Shown here one piece after another: positions 1-8,569 of a stretch of DNA of 64,000 nucleotides. Each line of letters starts with the position of its first letter. Positions within the stretch are counted from its first letter, which is position 1. The notes under the pieces were generated by a model. That model ran no database searches. It saw only the letters and a program-made list of their open reading frames with translations, and was not told the DNA's origin. The translations under genes and the position numbers were made by a program. The stretch is from Jeotgalibacillus haloalkalitolerans (GTDB lineage: Bacteria > Bacillota > Bacilli > Bacillales > Jeotgalibacillaceae), in the NCBI RefSeq assembly GCF_034427455.1, contig NZ_JAXQNN010000002.1, positions 310,001-374,000 on the forward strand, given 5' to 3'.

Positions 1-797
1 CAGCTGTTACAAGTATCGTTGTTCCAATTATGGCGATCCTTTACCTGCTGCTTGCACTATTCGTATTATTTACGAACCTGGACCTTGTATTTCCGATGTT
101 TCAGATCATATTCAGTAACGCATTCGGCATCACTGAAGTTGTCTCAGGCGGTATCGGTGCAGCCATTTTAAATGGTGTTAAAAGAGGACTTTTCTCTAAT
201 GAAGCAGGTATGGGTAGTGCACCAAACGCGGCAGCAACAGCCGGTGTCACGCACCCTGCGAAGCAGGGGCTGATTCAGGCGCTGGGTGTATTTGTAGATA
301 CAATTATTATCTGTACAGCGACAGCACTTATTATCATTATGTCGAATGAATATCTGAATGGCAGTGACGGGATTAAGCTCACTCAGGATGCTCTTACTTA
401 CCACGTGGGTGATTGGGCAGCAGCATTTATCAGTGTAGCAATCTTCCTTTTTGCCTTCAGTTCAATTGTCGGAAACTACTATTACGGTGAAACAAATATT
501 GAATTTATTAAAAACAACATGCTTTATGTGAATATTTACCGTTTTATCGTTGTAGGAATGGTGTATTTTGGAGCCGTTCAGGAGTTTGGTGTCGTGTGGA
601 ACCTTGCAGACGTATCAATGGGAACCATGGCATTAATTAACCTGATCGCTATTTCAATTATGGCGCCACTGGCATTTAAAGTACTTCAAGATTACAACCG
701 CCAGAAGAAACAGGGGATTGATCCCGTGTTTTATACAAAAAACATTCCTAATCTGAAGAATACAGAATGCTGGGATGAAGGCCCGGAAAAAGAATAA
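1..797 (+). CDS. AgcS-family sodium:alanine/glycine symporter, 3' part
   Basis: The gene is open from the left edge (codons in frame from base 3), so the N-terminal part is missing. The visible part has at least five hydrophobic membrane segments and the conserved AgcS stretch GLFSNEAGMGSAPNAAATA followed by a TxPAKQGLIQALGVFVDT-like helix, which identifies the amino acid carrier (alanine/glycine:Na+ or H+ symporter) family. It would import small neutral amino acids across the cytoplasmic membrane. The C-terminal tail is short and charged, as usual. A strong terminator follows at once, so this is the end of its transcript. Substrate choice within the family cannot be read here. Confidence 0.92.
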   Translation, partial: AVTSIVVPIMAILYLLLALFVLFTNLDLVFPMFQIIFSNAFGITEVVSGGIGAAILNGVKRGLFSNEAGMGSAPNAAATAGVTHPAKQGLIQALGVFVDTIIICTATALIIIMSNEYLNGSDGIKLTQDALTYHVGDWAAAFISVAIFLFAFSSIVGNYYYGETNIEFIKNNMLYVNIYRFIVVGMVYFGAVQEFGVVWNLADVSMGTMALINLIAISIMAPLAFKVLQDYNRQKKQGIDPVFYTKNIPNLKNTECWDEGPEKE

Positions 798-800
798 ATA

Positions 801-832
801 AAAAAAGCGTGCCCGCGGGCACGCTTTTTTTA
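801..832 (+). terminator. Rho-independent terminator after the AgcS gene
   Basis: Perfect GC-rich stem GCGTGCCC/GGGCACGC flanked by A-run and T-run (807-831). The symmetrical A/T tails mean it can also end transcripts of the minus-strand gene at 859-1086. Confidence 0.92.
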
Positions 833-858
833 TCGAAATAGAGATTGAACTTGCAATT

Positions 859-1086
859 TTATTTCTGATTCTTTATCGTAAACTCATCAGCAAGCGCTTC
901 ATTCACTGCTTTTTCAATGGCCAAAAGGTCTTCACGACTGACAACAGCGTCAAGTTTGTTCCAGTCAACAAATCTGACAAAGTATTTTCTTCTGATTCTG
1001 GATAAATGCACAACTGAATGTGGAAATTCCTCAAAGTAAGCTCTGACTCTTCCACGTCCTGCATAACTCCATCTAATTAGATTCAT
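859..1086 (-). CDS. small conserved-type hypothetical protein (75 aa)
   Basis: Basic, soluble 75-residue protein starting MNLIRWSYAGRGRVRAYFEE; I do not recognise the family. A TTG four codons upstream (1098) is also open, but the ATG at 1086 has a GGTGAT ribosome site 4-5 bases upstream and fits better. It is transcribed towards the terminator at 801-832 and is divergent from the gene at 1156. No signal peptide or membrane segment is visible. Confidence 0.6.
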   Translation of the reverse strand: MNLIRWSYAGRGRVRAYFEEFPHSVVHLSRIRRKYFVRFVDWNKLDAVVSREDLLAIEKAVNEALADEFTIKNQK

Positions 1087-1155
1087 TTTTATCACCAAAA
1101 CCAGTTTATCACGAACAGGTGTACGAATAAACGATAAGTTAAAGGAGAAGATAAA

Positions 1156-2001
1156 ATGAGCGATTTATTTTTTGTATACGGTACGTTAAGAAAGCACGGA
1201 AGCAGAGATGTAATTCTCAAAAACGGGAAATTACTGGCTTCCCAGGCGTGGACAAAAGGGAAGCTGTATCTGGCTGACCACCTGGACCCTATACTGAAAC
1301 CTGATGAGAATGAAAGGTCATATGGAGAACTATATGAAGTCTCATCAGAAAAAAGTGAAGAATTAAAAAAGATGATGTCATTGAACGGTAATTTAGCGAA
1401 AGTTACCGTTTATACAGACCACCTGGGACAGCAGGAGGCCTATACACAGACAACAGAGTCTGATGTGGAATTTGTTGAAGAAGTAAGATTTAACGACTGG
1501 ATTATACACATGGAAATGGACCGTCCTATTCAGTATTATTTTGCCTATGGATCTTGTATGGATGATGAGCGGTTCAAGCTCGCAAAAGTAGATCATCTGT
1601 TTTTAAATAAAATCGGCGGCGGTAAAGTTGAAAGACTCGAAATGAATTATTCACTGAGCGTCCATGACGGAGGCAGAGCAAACCTGATTGAAACCGGCGG
1701 CTCTGGCGAAGGGGTGCTGTATAAAGTGAATCAGAAAGCGGTTGAGTATCTGTATCATCGTGAAGGTGTTGACAGCGGTATGTACAGACCTGCCATGGTG
1801 GATGTGAGTGTAGATGGAATACATTATGCGAAAAGTATTACATTTATCGTTATTGATCCGGTAGATGAAATCGCTCCGCCACTTCATTACGCAACGGAAA
1901 TTATCAGAGGATCACGCGGCGTCGTCAGTGATGAATATCATGAGAAACTAGTAAAAGACCTTACAGATAAATTTAACCTTGAAGTAAAGCTGAACAAATA
2001 A
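1156..2001 (+). CDS. ykqA: two-domain gamma-glutamylcyclotransferase-like protein (YkqA)
   Basis: 281 residues made of two AIG2/GGCT-like domains: the first opens with FVYGTLRKHG (residues 5-14), the second with YFAYGSCMDDERF near residue 128 and continues with the GEGVLYKV and YLYHREGV stretches of the second domain. Length and order match B. subtilis YkqA (about 277 aa). The GGCT fold cyclises gamma-glutamyl amines to 5-oxoproline, but the substrate of YkqA proteins is not established as far as I know. The start is set by AAAGGAGA seven bases upstream. It is a single gene followed by a terminator at 2014-2047. Confidence 0.85.
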   Translation: MSDLFFVYGTLRKHGSRDVILKNGKLLASQAWTKGKLYLADHLDPILKPDENERSYGELYEVSSEKSEELKKMMSLNGNLAKVTVYTDHLGQQEAYTQTTESDVEFVEEVRFNDWIIHMEMDRPIQYYFAYGSCMDDERFKLAKVDHLFLNKIGGGKVERLEMNYSLSVHDGGRANLIETGGSGEGVLYKVNQKAVEYLYHREGVDSGMYRPAMVDVSVDGIHYAKSITFIVIDPVDEIAPPLHYATEIIRGSRGVVSDEYHEKLVKDLTDKFNLEVKLNK

Positions 2002-2013
2002 TATAAACAGTTC

Positions 2014-2047
2014 CCTGAAAAGATACATTCTTTTCAGGTTTTTTTAT
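2014..2047 (+). terminator. terminator after ykqA
   Basis: Stem CCTGAAAAGA / TCTTTTCAGG with a TACAT loop, followed by seven T residues. Confidence 0.85.
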
Positions 2048-2330
2048 TTCCGCAGTCGAAACTTTATATATATAGGAGAGGTTTGAAAACTTAAAATCAA
2101 ATATCGCGATATTTTGTGATCTGATGGGCTGAGAGGCCATAATTCGGAATCAGATGAAATCTCACCCCTTTGATAGCGCTTTCACTCCGCATAACTGCTT
2201 CTAACTCATTACTTTCAGGTTTTCCCTTGCGTGTGTTTCCCTACGTGTTACGATAATACTCGTGATTAAAAAGCGAACAAAAAACCGAACAATACATTTG
2301 AAAACAGAGATGAAAACAAAGGAGATGGGC
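2048..2330 (+). promoter_or_regulatory. non-coding proline-operon leader with palindrome and hairpin
   Basis: About 280 bases without a gene. It holds a perfect 16-bp palindrome AAATATCGCGATATTT (2099-2114), a hairpin with arms ATCTGAT (2119-2125) and ATCAGAT (2149-2155), and a possible promoter near 2227-2257 (TTGCGT then TACGATAAT). No T-box motif (GGTGGNACC) is present, so the tRNA-Pro control known for some Bacillus pro operons is not seen. The palindrome may be an operator; its ligand is unknown. Confidence 0.4.
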
Positions 2331-3173
2331 ATGATGTCTAACGATTTAAGAGTAGCATTTATTGGAGCAGGAAATATGGCAGAGGCAATGATTTCAGGGA
2401 TTGTTAAAACTGGAACACTTGAGCCGCGTCAAGTCACTGCGACAAACCGTAGCAATGCAGACCGTTTACTTGAACTTCATAATGAATATGGCATCCAGGG
2501 AATTATGAGAGACAAGATACAATTATCATCATATGACGTTATTTTCCTGGCGATGAAACCTAAAGATGCTGAAAGCTCATTATTATCTATTAAAGATCAT
2601 ATCAGACCCGATCAGGTGGTCATGAGTGTGTTAGCCGGCATTTCAACAGAATTTATGGAAGAGCATTTAAATGAGGGGCAGCAGGTAATTCGCGTGATGC
2701 CTAACACTTCAAGCATGCTGAGAGAATCAGCTACTGCAATTTCCCCGGGACAAAACGTCACAATGAAGAATGTAAAGCTAGCTAAGAGCCTGTTATCTTC
2801 TATTGGAGAGGTATATGTCATTGAAGAAGATCAAATGGACCTTTTCACAGGAATTGCAGGTAGCGGACCAGCTTATTTCTATTATTTAATGGAGCACATT
2901 GAAAAAACTGCACAGGAAAATGGAATGGATGTTCAGCAGGCACGGGAAATTGGCGCACAAACTATTCTGGGTGCAGCAAAAATGATGATTGAACGTGATG
3001 AAACACCTACAGAGTTGAGACAAAATGTAACTTCACCAAATGGTACGACTGCTGCAGGCCTTGATGCACTCAATGAAAATGGCGGGGGCACAGCAATTAA
3101 AGCAGCAATTGAAGGTGCAATGAATAGATCAAAAGAAATTACTGAACAGATGGCAAAAGTAACAGTGCAATGA
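2331..3173 (+). CDS. proC: pyrroline-5-carboxylate reductase
   Basis: Last step of proline synthesis: NAD(P)H reduction of pyrroline-5-carboxylate to proline. The N-terminus carries the Rossmann motif RVAFIGAGNMAEAMI; the C-terminal dimerisation half has GSGPAYFYYLMEH and the family signature TSPNGTTAAGLDALNENG (about residues 233-250). A longer reading from GTG 2262 is open, but AAAGGAG at 2318-2324 places the start at ATG 2331 (or ATG 2334), giving 280 residues, the usual length. First gene of proC-proB-proA, 28 bases before proB. B. subtilis has several paralogues (proG, proH, proI), and the exact orthologue cannot be decided here. Confidence 0.95.
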   Translation: MMSNDLRVAFIGAGNMAEAMISGIVKTGTLEPRQVTATNRSNADRLLELHNEYGIQGIMRDKIQLSSYDVIFLAMKPKDAESSLLSIKDHIRPDQVVMSVLAGISTEFMEEHLNEGQQVIRVMPNTSSMLRESATAISPGQNVTMKNVKLAKSLLSSIGEVYVIEEDQMDLFTGIAGSGPAYFYYLMEHIEKTAQENGMDVQQAREIGAQTILGAAKMMIERDETPTELRQNVTSPNGTTAAGLDALNENGGGTAIKAAIEGAMNRSKEITEQMAKVTVQ

Positions 3174-3201
3174 CCGAAATTTTTAAATCAGGAGTGATAG
3201 C

Positions 3202-4323
3202 ATGACATCGGATAATCAAAAGAGAGTTGTAATTAAAATTGGAAGCAGTTCTTTAACAAGTTCATCAGGTGATATCAGCCGGAGAAAAATTCAGCGTATT
3301 ACAGACCAGGTTGCAGAACTGAAAGACGACGGACATGAAGTCGTATTAGTATCTTCAGGCGCTGTGGCGGCAGGTTACAGAACACTCGGTTTTGTAAACC
3401 GTCCATCATCTCTGCCGGAAAAACAGGCAGCAGCTGCAATCGGGCAGGGACGATTAATTGAAACGTACTCTGAATTGTTTACTTCTCATGGATATGCTGC
3501 TTCTCAGATTCTGATTACACGCAGCGATTTCTCCGATGAAACACGCTATAACAATGTCAGAAATACAATTAACGTCCTTTTAGAGCGTGGAATTGTGCCG
3601 ATTGTAAATGAAAATGACACTGTCACAACAGACCGGCTGAGATTTGGGGATAATGATACGTTATCAGCAAAGGTTGCAGGCCTGGTAGATTCAGACCAGC
3701 TGGTAATTTTATCAGACATTGATGGTCTGTATAATGATGATCCTAGAAAAAACCCTGATGCAGAATTGCTGAAGGAAGTAACAGAAATCACACCGCAGAT
3801 TGAAGATATGGCCGGAGAACCGGGGTCTGCAGTCGGTACCGGCGGCATGAGATCAAAAATTGATGCCTTCAAAATTTCAATGGCATCAGGTATTCCGTCA
3901 TTCCTCGGTAAAGCAGGCGTGAAAAACATTATTGTGGAAGCTGTTAATGAAACAGCGCGCGGCACTTACTTCGGAATAGAAAAAATTGATATTAACCTTG
4001 ACCGTAAACGTCAATGGATCGCATTCAATTCAGGTCCTGAAGGTGAAATTCTCATTGATAAAGAAGCAAAAGATGTGATTGTCAATGATAAAGGTAACCT
4101 TCAGCCAAGTCAGATCTATCAGATTAACGGCTACTTTAAAAAAGGCAGTGTCGTTAGAATTCTTGATACAGAAAACAATAAATTGGGTCTTGGAGTAGTG
4201 AATTATTCTTCAAAAGACCTTGAACAGTTCCAGTTAGATCGCAACGACCAAAATAATGAAGCTGCTATTAACAGTGAATCATTCGTATGTGAACTCGATG
4301 TAGCGATTCCACTGGGCGTATAA
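3202..4323 (+). CDS. proB: glutamate 5-kinase
   Basis: Phosphorylates glutamate to gamma-glutamyl phosphate, the committed and normally proline-inhibited step. The 373 residues comprise an amino-acid-kinase domain (VVIKIGSSSLT at the N-terminus, IVNENDTV, LSDIDGLY, and GTGGMRSKIDAFKISMASG near residue 215) and a C-terminal PUA domain from about residue 275. This is the normal full-length architecture, so feedback control is probably intact. Start supported by AGGAGTGAT upstream. Middle gene of the proline operon, 59 bases before proA. Confidence 0.96.
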   Translation: MTSDNQKRVVIKIGSSSLTSSSGDISRRKIQRITDQVAELKDDGHEVVLVSSGAVAAGYRTLGFVNRPSSLPEKQAAAAIGQGRLIETYSELFTSHGYAASQILITRSDFSDETRYNNVRNTINVLLERGIVPIVNENDTVTTDRLRFGDNDTLSAKVAGLVDSDQLVILSDIDGLYNDDPRKNPDAELLKEVTEITPQIEDMAGEPGSAVGTGGMRSKIDAFKISMASGIPSFLGKAGVKNIIVEAVNETARGTYFGIEKIDINLDRKRQWIAFNSGPEGEILIDKEAKDVIVNDKGNLQPSQIYQINGYFKKGSVVRILDTENNKLGLGVVNYSSKDLEQFQLDRNDQNNEAAINSESFVCELDVAIPLGV

Positions 4324-4382
4324 ATCATTTCATTAAGTTAAGCTGAAGACAAAAAAACCAAAATCTCACAAGGAGTGGTTTG

Positions 4383-5642
4383 ATGACTACAATGACGAAA
4401 GTAAACGTAAAACAGCAGGCACAGTTAGCACAAAAAGCTTCAAAAGAACTTGGTCTACTTCCAACAGGAACGAAAAATCAGGCTCTGTTAACGATCGCAG
4501 ATCATCTGGAAGCCAATACTGCAGCAATTCTGGCAGCGAATGAAAAAGACCTTGCAAATGGCCGTGAAGCCGGCTATGATGCAGCATATATGGACCGTCT
4601 GGCACTTGATACGGATCGTGTGAAAGACTTTGCCGATGGCCTGCGTCAGGTAGCAAAGCTTGAAGATCCATCAGGAGAGGTTACAGATGAGTGGACACTT
4701 GATAATGGTCTTAATGTCCAGACAATCCGGGTGCCGCTTGGTGTCATTGGTATGATCTATGAAGCGCGGCCGAACGTTACTGCAGACGCTACTGGACTTG
4801 CACTGAAATCAGGTAATGCGATCGTCTTAAAAGGTGGATCTTCTGCAATTAACTCTAACAGACAGATCGTAAGCGTAATGAAAGAAGCGCTTGAGCATAC
4901 TGAGATTTCATCAGATGCTGTTCAGTTTATTGACAGCACAGACCGTCAGGCAACTGAAGAATTATTTACAATGAAAGAGCACATTGATGTTCTCATCCCG
5001 CGTGGTGGCGGTAAGCTGATTTCTGCTGTTGTTAATAATGCAACTGTGCCAGTATTAGAAACAGGTGTAGGGAACTGCCATATTTATATTGATAAAGATG
5101 CAGACGCTAAAAAAGCATTCGCAATTCTTGTAAATGCGAAAACTGACCGTCCTGCGGTTTGTAATGCAGCAGAAACTGTTATTATTCATGAAGCATTCTT
5201 AAATGCACACAAAGATGAGCTGATTGAGACATTGAAAGAAAATAATATCAGTGTCTATGGTGATGAAGCAGCTTGTAAAGCTTTACCGGGAGCGGAAAAA
5301 GCAGAAGAAGAACAGTGGGCTAACGAATTCCTGAGCCTGGATATTGCGATGAAAATTGTTTCAGACGTAGATGAAGCCATTTCACACATTGATGAATACG
5401 GAACGAAACATTCAGAAGCCATTGTGACCGATAATGAAGAAACTGCTAAGCGTTTTAAAGGCATGGTAGATGCAGCTGCGATTTATCAGAATGCATCAAC
5501 TCGCTTTACTGATGGAAGTGCCTTAGGCTTTGGTGCTGAAATTGGTATTTCAACCCAGAAACTGCATGCCCGCGGACCAATGGGACTGCCTGCTCTGACA
5601 ACAATCAAATATGTAATGACTGGAGACGGTCAGATCCGATAA
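4383..5642 (+). CDS. proA: gamma-glutamyl phosphate reductase
   Basis: NADPH-dependent reduction of gamma-glutamyl phosphate to glutamate semialdehyde, which cyclises to the ProC substrate. Aldehyde-dehydrogenase superfamily, 419 residues, with PLGVIGMIYEARPNVT, the LKGG cofactor region and the catalytic cysteine in RPAVCNAAE (about Cys260). The C-terminus has FTDGSALGFGAEIGISTQKLHARGPMG-type conservation. A TTG one codon upstream (4380) is possible, but ATG 4383 lies seven bases from AAGGAG and is preferred. Last gene of the operon. Confidence 0.96.
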   Translation: MTTMTKVNVKQQAQLAQKASKELGLLPTGTKNQALLTIADHLEANTAAILAANEKDLANGREAGYDAAYMDRLALDTDRVKDFADGLRQVAKLEDPSGEVTDEWTLDNGLNVQTIRVPLGVIGMIYEARPNVTADATGLALKSGNAIVLKGGSSAINSNRQIVSVMKEALEHTEISSDAVQFIDSTDRQATEELFTMKEHIDVLIPRGGGKLISAVVNNATVPVLETGVGNCHIYIDKDADAKKAFAILVNAKTDRPAVCNAAETVIIHEAFLNAHKDELIETLKENNISVYGDEAACKALPGAEKAEEEQWANEFLSLDIAMKIVSDVDEAISHIDEYGTKHSEAIVTDNEETAKRFKGMVDAAAIYQNASTRFTDGSALGFGAEIGISTQKLHARGPMGLPALTTIKYVMTGDGQIR

Positions 5643-5647
5643 AAAAA

Positions 5648-5672
5648 AGCAGCCAATCGGCTGCTTTTTTTT
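5648..5672. terminator. bidirectional terminator between proA and the oxidoreductase gene
   Basis: Stem AGCAGCC/GGCTGCT with AATC loop, flanked by eight A and eight T residues, placed between two convergent genes. Confidence 0.92.
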
Positions 5673-7140
5673 ATGTGTCTGGCTGTTCATCAGAAGAGGC
5701 GTGACCGCCGGACAGTCTGAATTTCAGATCAAAGAACTTTTTAGTCAGCTTTGGAAGCGGACCATCAAACAGCTTTTCTCTCCAGAAGATATCTGCTGCT
5801 TTTTGAACAGCCCCTGCTTTAACAGGATAAGTGTAAACCATTCTGGATAAAGTGCCGATTTTCATTTTGTTTTTCTTTGCATACACGGCAAGCTGCATCC
5901 ATTCACCTGCATCTGTTCCTGCTGCATGTGCTCCCAGGATGTATCCTTTTTTATCAGTAATAAATTTTACAAACCCACGCGTCTCATGCGCTGTAATAAA
6001 GCGGTCTACTTCATTCAGGTGAGCTCTGAACACTTTAAAATCAAGATTTTTCCCTTCAGCTTCCTGTTCTGTTAATCCGAGGTGAAATACTTCAGGAACA
6101 GTAAAAGTGACCCATGGTGTATTGCTGTGGTCCAGCGAATTACGGAGACCAAACAGGACATTAGATACGATTGTTTTTGCTTCTTCACCGGCAGCGTGGG
6201 TGAAAGGCAGCGTATTAACTGTATCCCCAACTGCAAAAATGTGAGATCTTGACGTTCTGAAAGAAGCATCAGTATGGATAAAACCTTTTACTTTTTCAAC
6301 CCCGGCTTGTTCAAGTTTTAGCGAATCAATTGCAGGCTTTCTACCGGCAGCTACTAAAATCACATCAAATTCCTCTGTTGACTGCTCACCTTTTTGTTCA
6401 ACCGTTAATTTGGATTTTCCATTTTGATATTCAGCTTTTACAACTTTCGCATTTAATCTGATATTTAATTCCTTGCCGATCTCATTTTCCATGAAGCGTG
6501 CAATATCCCGGTCTTCTTTAGAGAACAGCTTATCTGCACCTTCAAAAACAGTAACTTCAGATCCAAGTCGCGAAAATGCCTGTGCCATCTCAAGACCAAC
6601 TGTACCTCCACCAATTACGCCAAGCTTGGCGGGAAGGGAAGAAAGATCAAAAATGGATTCATTTGTAACATAAGGAATCGTTTCAATCCCGTCTATAGGG
6701 GGAACGACAGGCTTGGAACCTGTAGCGATCACTACTTTATCTGCGTAAATTGATGTGCCTTCACCAATGTTAATGATGTGATCCGATTCAAATGAGGCCT
6801 CTCCGAAATAAACATCTGCTCCCATATCAGTAAACCTGTCACTGCTGTCATGTGACTGAATTGTATTTCTGGCCTGATTAATTCTTTCTTTCACTTTCGC
6901 AAAGCTCATTTCACCATTAATTGTTAACCCGAGAAATTCAGCAGCCTCGTGCATATCATGAGACATATTTGCTGTTTTTATCAACGCTTTGGATGGAACG
7001 CAGCCAAAGTGCAGACAATCTCCTCCAAGTGAGTCACGTTTTTCAATCAAAGCAACCTTTGCTCCAAGTGATGCCATACCCGAAGCGGCTGTCATACCTG
7101 CTGAACCGCCGCCGATAATTGCTACCTGATAACGTTCCAT
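5671..7140 (-). CDS. FAD-dependent pyridine nucleotide-disulfide oxidoreductase (mercuric/dihydrolipoyl reductase-like)
   Basis: Class I flavin disulfide oxidoreductase of 489 residues. FAD motif GGGSAG (10-15), redox pair in GGDCLHFGCVPSK (Cys42, Cys47), NAD(P) motif GVIGGGTVGLE near 174, and second FAD motif IFAVGDT near 300. The C-terminal dimer region reads VYTYPVKAG instead of the HAHPTxxE of lipoamide dehydrogenases, and no N-terminal HMA domain is present, so it is neither a true Lpd nor a standard MerA. The substrate is unknown. Its ATG overlaps the stop of the DUF1499 gene (TAATG), so the two are translationally coupled. Confidence 0.88.
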   Translation of the reverse strand: MERYQVAIIGGGSAGMTAASGMASLGAKVALIEKRDSLGGDCLHFGCVPSKALIKTANMSHDMHEAAEFLGLTINGEMSFAKVKERINQARNTIQSHDSSDRFTDMGADVYFGEASFESDHIINIGEGTSIYADKVVIATGSKPVVPPIDGIETIPYVTNESIFDLSSLPAKLGVIGGGTVGLEMAQAFSRLGSEVTVFEGADKLFSKEDRDIARFMENEIGKELNIRLNAKVVKAEYQNGKSKLTVEQKGEQSTEEFDVILVAAGRKPAIDSLKLEQAGVEKVKGFIHTDASFRTSRSHIFAVGDTVNTLPFTHAAGEEAKTIVSNVLFGLRNSLDHSNTPWVTFTVPEVFHLGLTEQEAEGKNLDFKVFRAHLNEVDRFITAHETRGFVKFITDKKGYILGAHAAGTDAGEWMQLAVYAKKNKMKIGTLSRMVYTYPVKAGAVQKAADIFWREKLFDGPLPKLTKKFFDLKFRLSGGHASSDEQPDT

Positions 7141-7520
7141 TAAATCTCCTCCATATACAATTCACGGATTGTTTTCATCCGTTTCTTATTTACACCAAAG
7201 TCAGAATACCCTGTTCGGGAAGCTGAGCGGTAATGAATCACATTTTCTTCATCGGAAAATAAAAAATCAATGTCATCTTTAAATTTAAAGAATGATGAAG
7301 TCTCAATGGCATAGATCATTGAGTCATTCTCATTTTTTATTACGACTTTTTCCATTGATTCAAGAATGGATTTGAGCCGCTTTTTTGATTCCTCTTTCGA
7401 TCCTCTGTATGGAAGAGGATCAAGTTTTTTATCCGCATCCTCTGTCTGTGTTGAAACATTGTTTGGCTTATCAGCCAGTGGCAGCAGTTTACCATTTTCT
7501 AATCTGTCATTTAAATTCAC
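7140..7520 (-). CDS. DUF1499-family protein
   Basis: 126 residues. The C-terminal half (FLFSDEENVIHYRSASRTGYSDFGVNKKR) matches DUF1499 proteins, whose biochemical role is not established. The frame stays open up to 7661, but AAAGGAG at 7529-7535 points to the GTG at 7520 as the start, which also removes a long overlap with the preceding gene. It sits between an unrecognised gene and a flavin disulfide oxidoreductase in one transcript, which suggests a redox or stress function (inference). Confidence 0.78.
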   Translation of the reverse strand: MNLNDRLENGKLLPLADKPNNVSTQTEDADKKLDPLPYRGSKEESKKRLKSILESMEKVVIKNENDSMIYAIETSSFFKFKDDIDFLFSDEENVIHYRSASRTGYSDFGVNKKRMKTIRELYMEEI

Positions 7521-7533
7521 AATCGTCACTCCT

Positions 7534-7935
7534 TTAAATTTTCGGTTCGCCCAGAAAGAAATATCCTCTCTGGTGTACAACAGGTAAATCATATAAAGAA
7601 AAGGCAGCACCAGTAAGCTGTCTGGGGATAAAAAAATGAAGGGTTTGTTTCCTACCTTCACTGAAAATGTCGAATGAATAGGTTAAATCCCCGATAAAGC
7701 CTCTTTTAGGTACGTGCTCAATTTCTACAACATAGTGAGGTTTCAATTCCCCAAGCTCTCTTGTTTCCTCAGCTGACATCGGCTGATGATATGCTTTAAT
7801 CTGCCCGGAAACCGTATAAGTAAGCTGATCAATTGTAATATCAGACTGGTTTATAAAACACACGCTGTAATGATAGCCTTCAAATTCGTTAGGACGCGTG
7901 TCGAGTACAGCTAAAAACCATGGTTTTTCGATCAT
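7534..7935 (-). CDS. hypothetical protein, first gene of the oxidoreductase operon
   Basis: 133 residues, soluble, beta-rich by composition (alternating hydrophobic residues, many aromatic residues); begins MIEKPWFLAVLDTRPNEFEG. Not a family I recognise. AGGAGG seven bases before ATG 7935 is a good ribosome site. The stop codon lies within the Shine-Dalgarno of the DUF1499 gene, so the three genes form a tight operon. Confidence 0.78.
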   Translation of the reverse strand: MIEKPWFLAVLDTRPNEFEGYHYSVCFINQSDITIDQLTYTVSGQIKAYHQPMSAEETRELGELKPHYVVEIEHVPKRGFIGDLTYSFDIFSEGRKQTLHFFIPRQLTGAAFSLYDLPVVHQRGYFFLGEPKI

Positions 7936-7990
7936 ATCAGTGCCTCCTATACGCAGATTCCATCTAACCTGCTATACCCTGTCCGTATAA

Positions 7991-8028
7991 AACAAAAACA
8001 GCACATATGAAAATGTGCTGTTTTTGTT
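7991..8028 (-). terminator. terminator after the membrane protein gene
   Basis: Long AT-flanked stem AACAAAAACAGCACAT / ATGTGCTGTTTTTGTT just past the stop of the gene at 8027-8356; symmetrical, but the adjacent genes are both on the minus strand. Confidence 0.85.
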
Positions 8029-8356
8029 AAGTTAAGTATTCATAATAGGAAACGAAAATCGCTGCTAAAGATAAAGCTGTGTAGGCAATACTTGTACCTT
8101 CAATCAGTTTGGGATGTAAATACTTTTTCTGATCCTCTAACTGTACAGTCGTTAATGAAGATTGAACAGGCTGCCGGTTTGCTTTTGCGTAATTACCCGG
8201 AGCAGTAAAGAAGCGGATGGCTACAATACTCGCAATCCCGGCAAAAAAGGAAACTTCAATAAAACCGGCACTCAAGATCAGCATGAGTAAAACATTAAAA
8301 ATGGTGATTGTAAGTGCCGTAACTGCAAAATTTAAAAATTTTATCAATACTTTCAC
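8027..8356 (-). CDS. small integral membrane protein (109 aa)
   Basis: Two hydrophobic segments near the N-terminus (about residues 6-30 and 33-50) and a third at the C-terminus (about 88-105), separated by a polar loop. No catalytic motif is seen and I cannot name the family with confidence. It starts at ATG 8356 after a GGGAGTG ribosome site and is divergent from the homoserine dehydrogenase operon. Confidence 0.72.
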   Translation of the reverse strand: MKVLIKFLNFAVTALTITIFNVLLMLILSAGFIEVSFFAGIASIVAIRFFTAPGNYAKANRQPVQSSLTTVQLEDQKKYLHPKLIEGTSIAYTALSLAAIFVSYYEYLT

Positions 8357-8476
8357 TCCCAGAAGAATCTACTATCAGTTTCTCACAATTTCCAAGGCTT
8401 CACCACACAAAATATAAGAACGGACAATATGTAAGCGTTTGCTTTCTGAATTCGTGAAAAACTTCGATTTAATGGG

Positions 8477-8505
8477 TTGTCACGTTGTATTCACAGGGCT
8501 ATAAT
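8477..8505 (+). promoter_or_regulatory. sigma-A promoter of hom-thrC-thrB
   Basis: TTGTCA (8477-8482), 17-base spacer, perfect TATAAT (8500-8505), about 65 bases before the hom start. An inverted pair GGACAAT (8423-8429) / ATTGTCC (8504-8510) brackets it; whether that is an operator is unknown. Confidence 0.8.
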
Positions 8506-8569
8506 TGTCCGTATATCAAAAACATATGTATTTTCAAAAAGTACAAAGTAGTGAAAGCAGGTGCATGTA

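Noticed and set aside
2119-2180. TPP riboswitch suggested by GGGCTGAGAG and ACCCCTTTGA
   Set aside because: The conserved CCTGATCTGGATAATGCCAGCG part and the closing stem are missing, and the downstream genes are for proline, not thiamine.
7140-7661. A frameshift between the 133-aa protein and the DUF1499 protein
   Set aside because: The overlap disappears once the DUF1499 start is placed at GTG 7520, which has its own Shine-Dalgarno; the two are separate genes.
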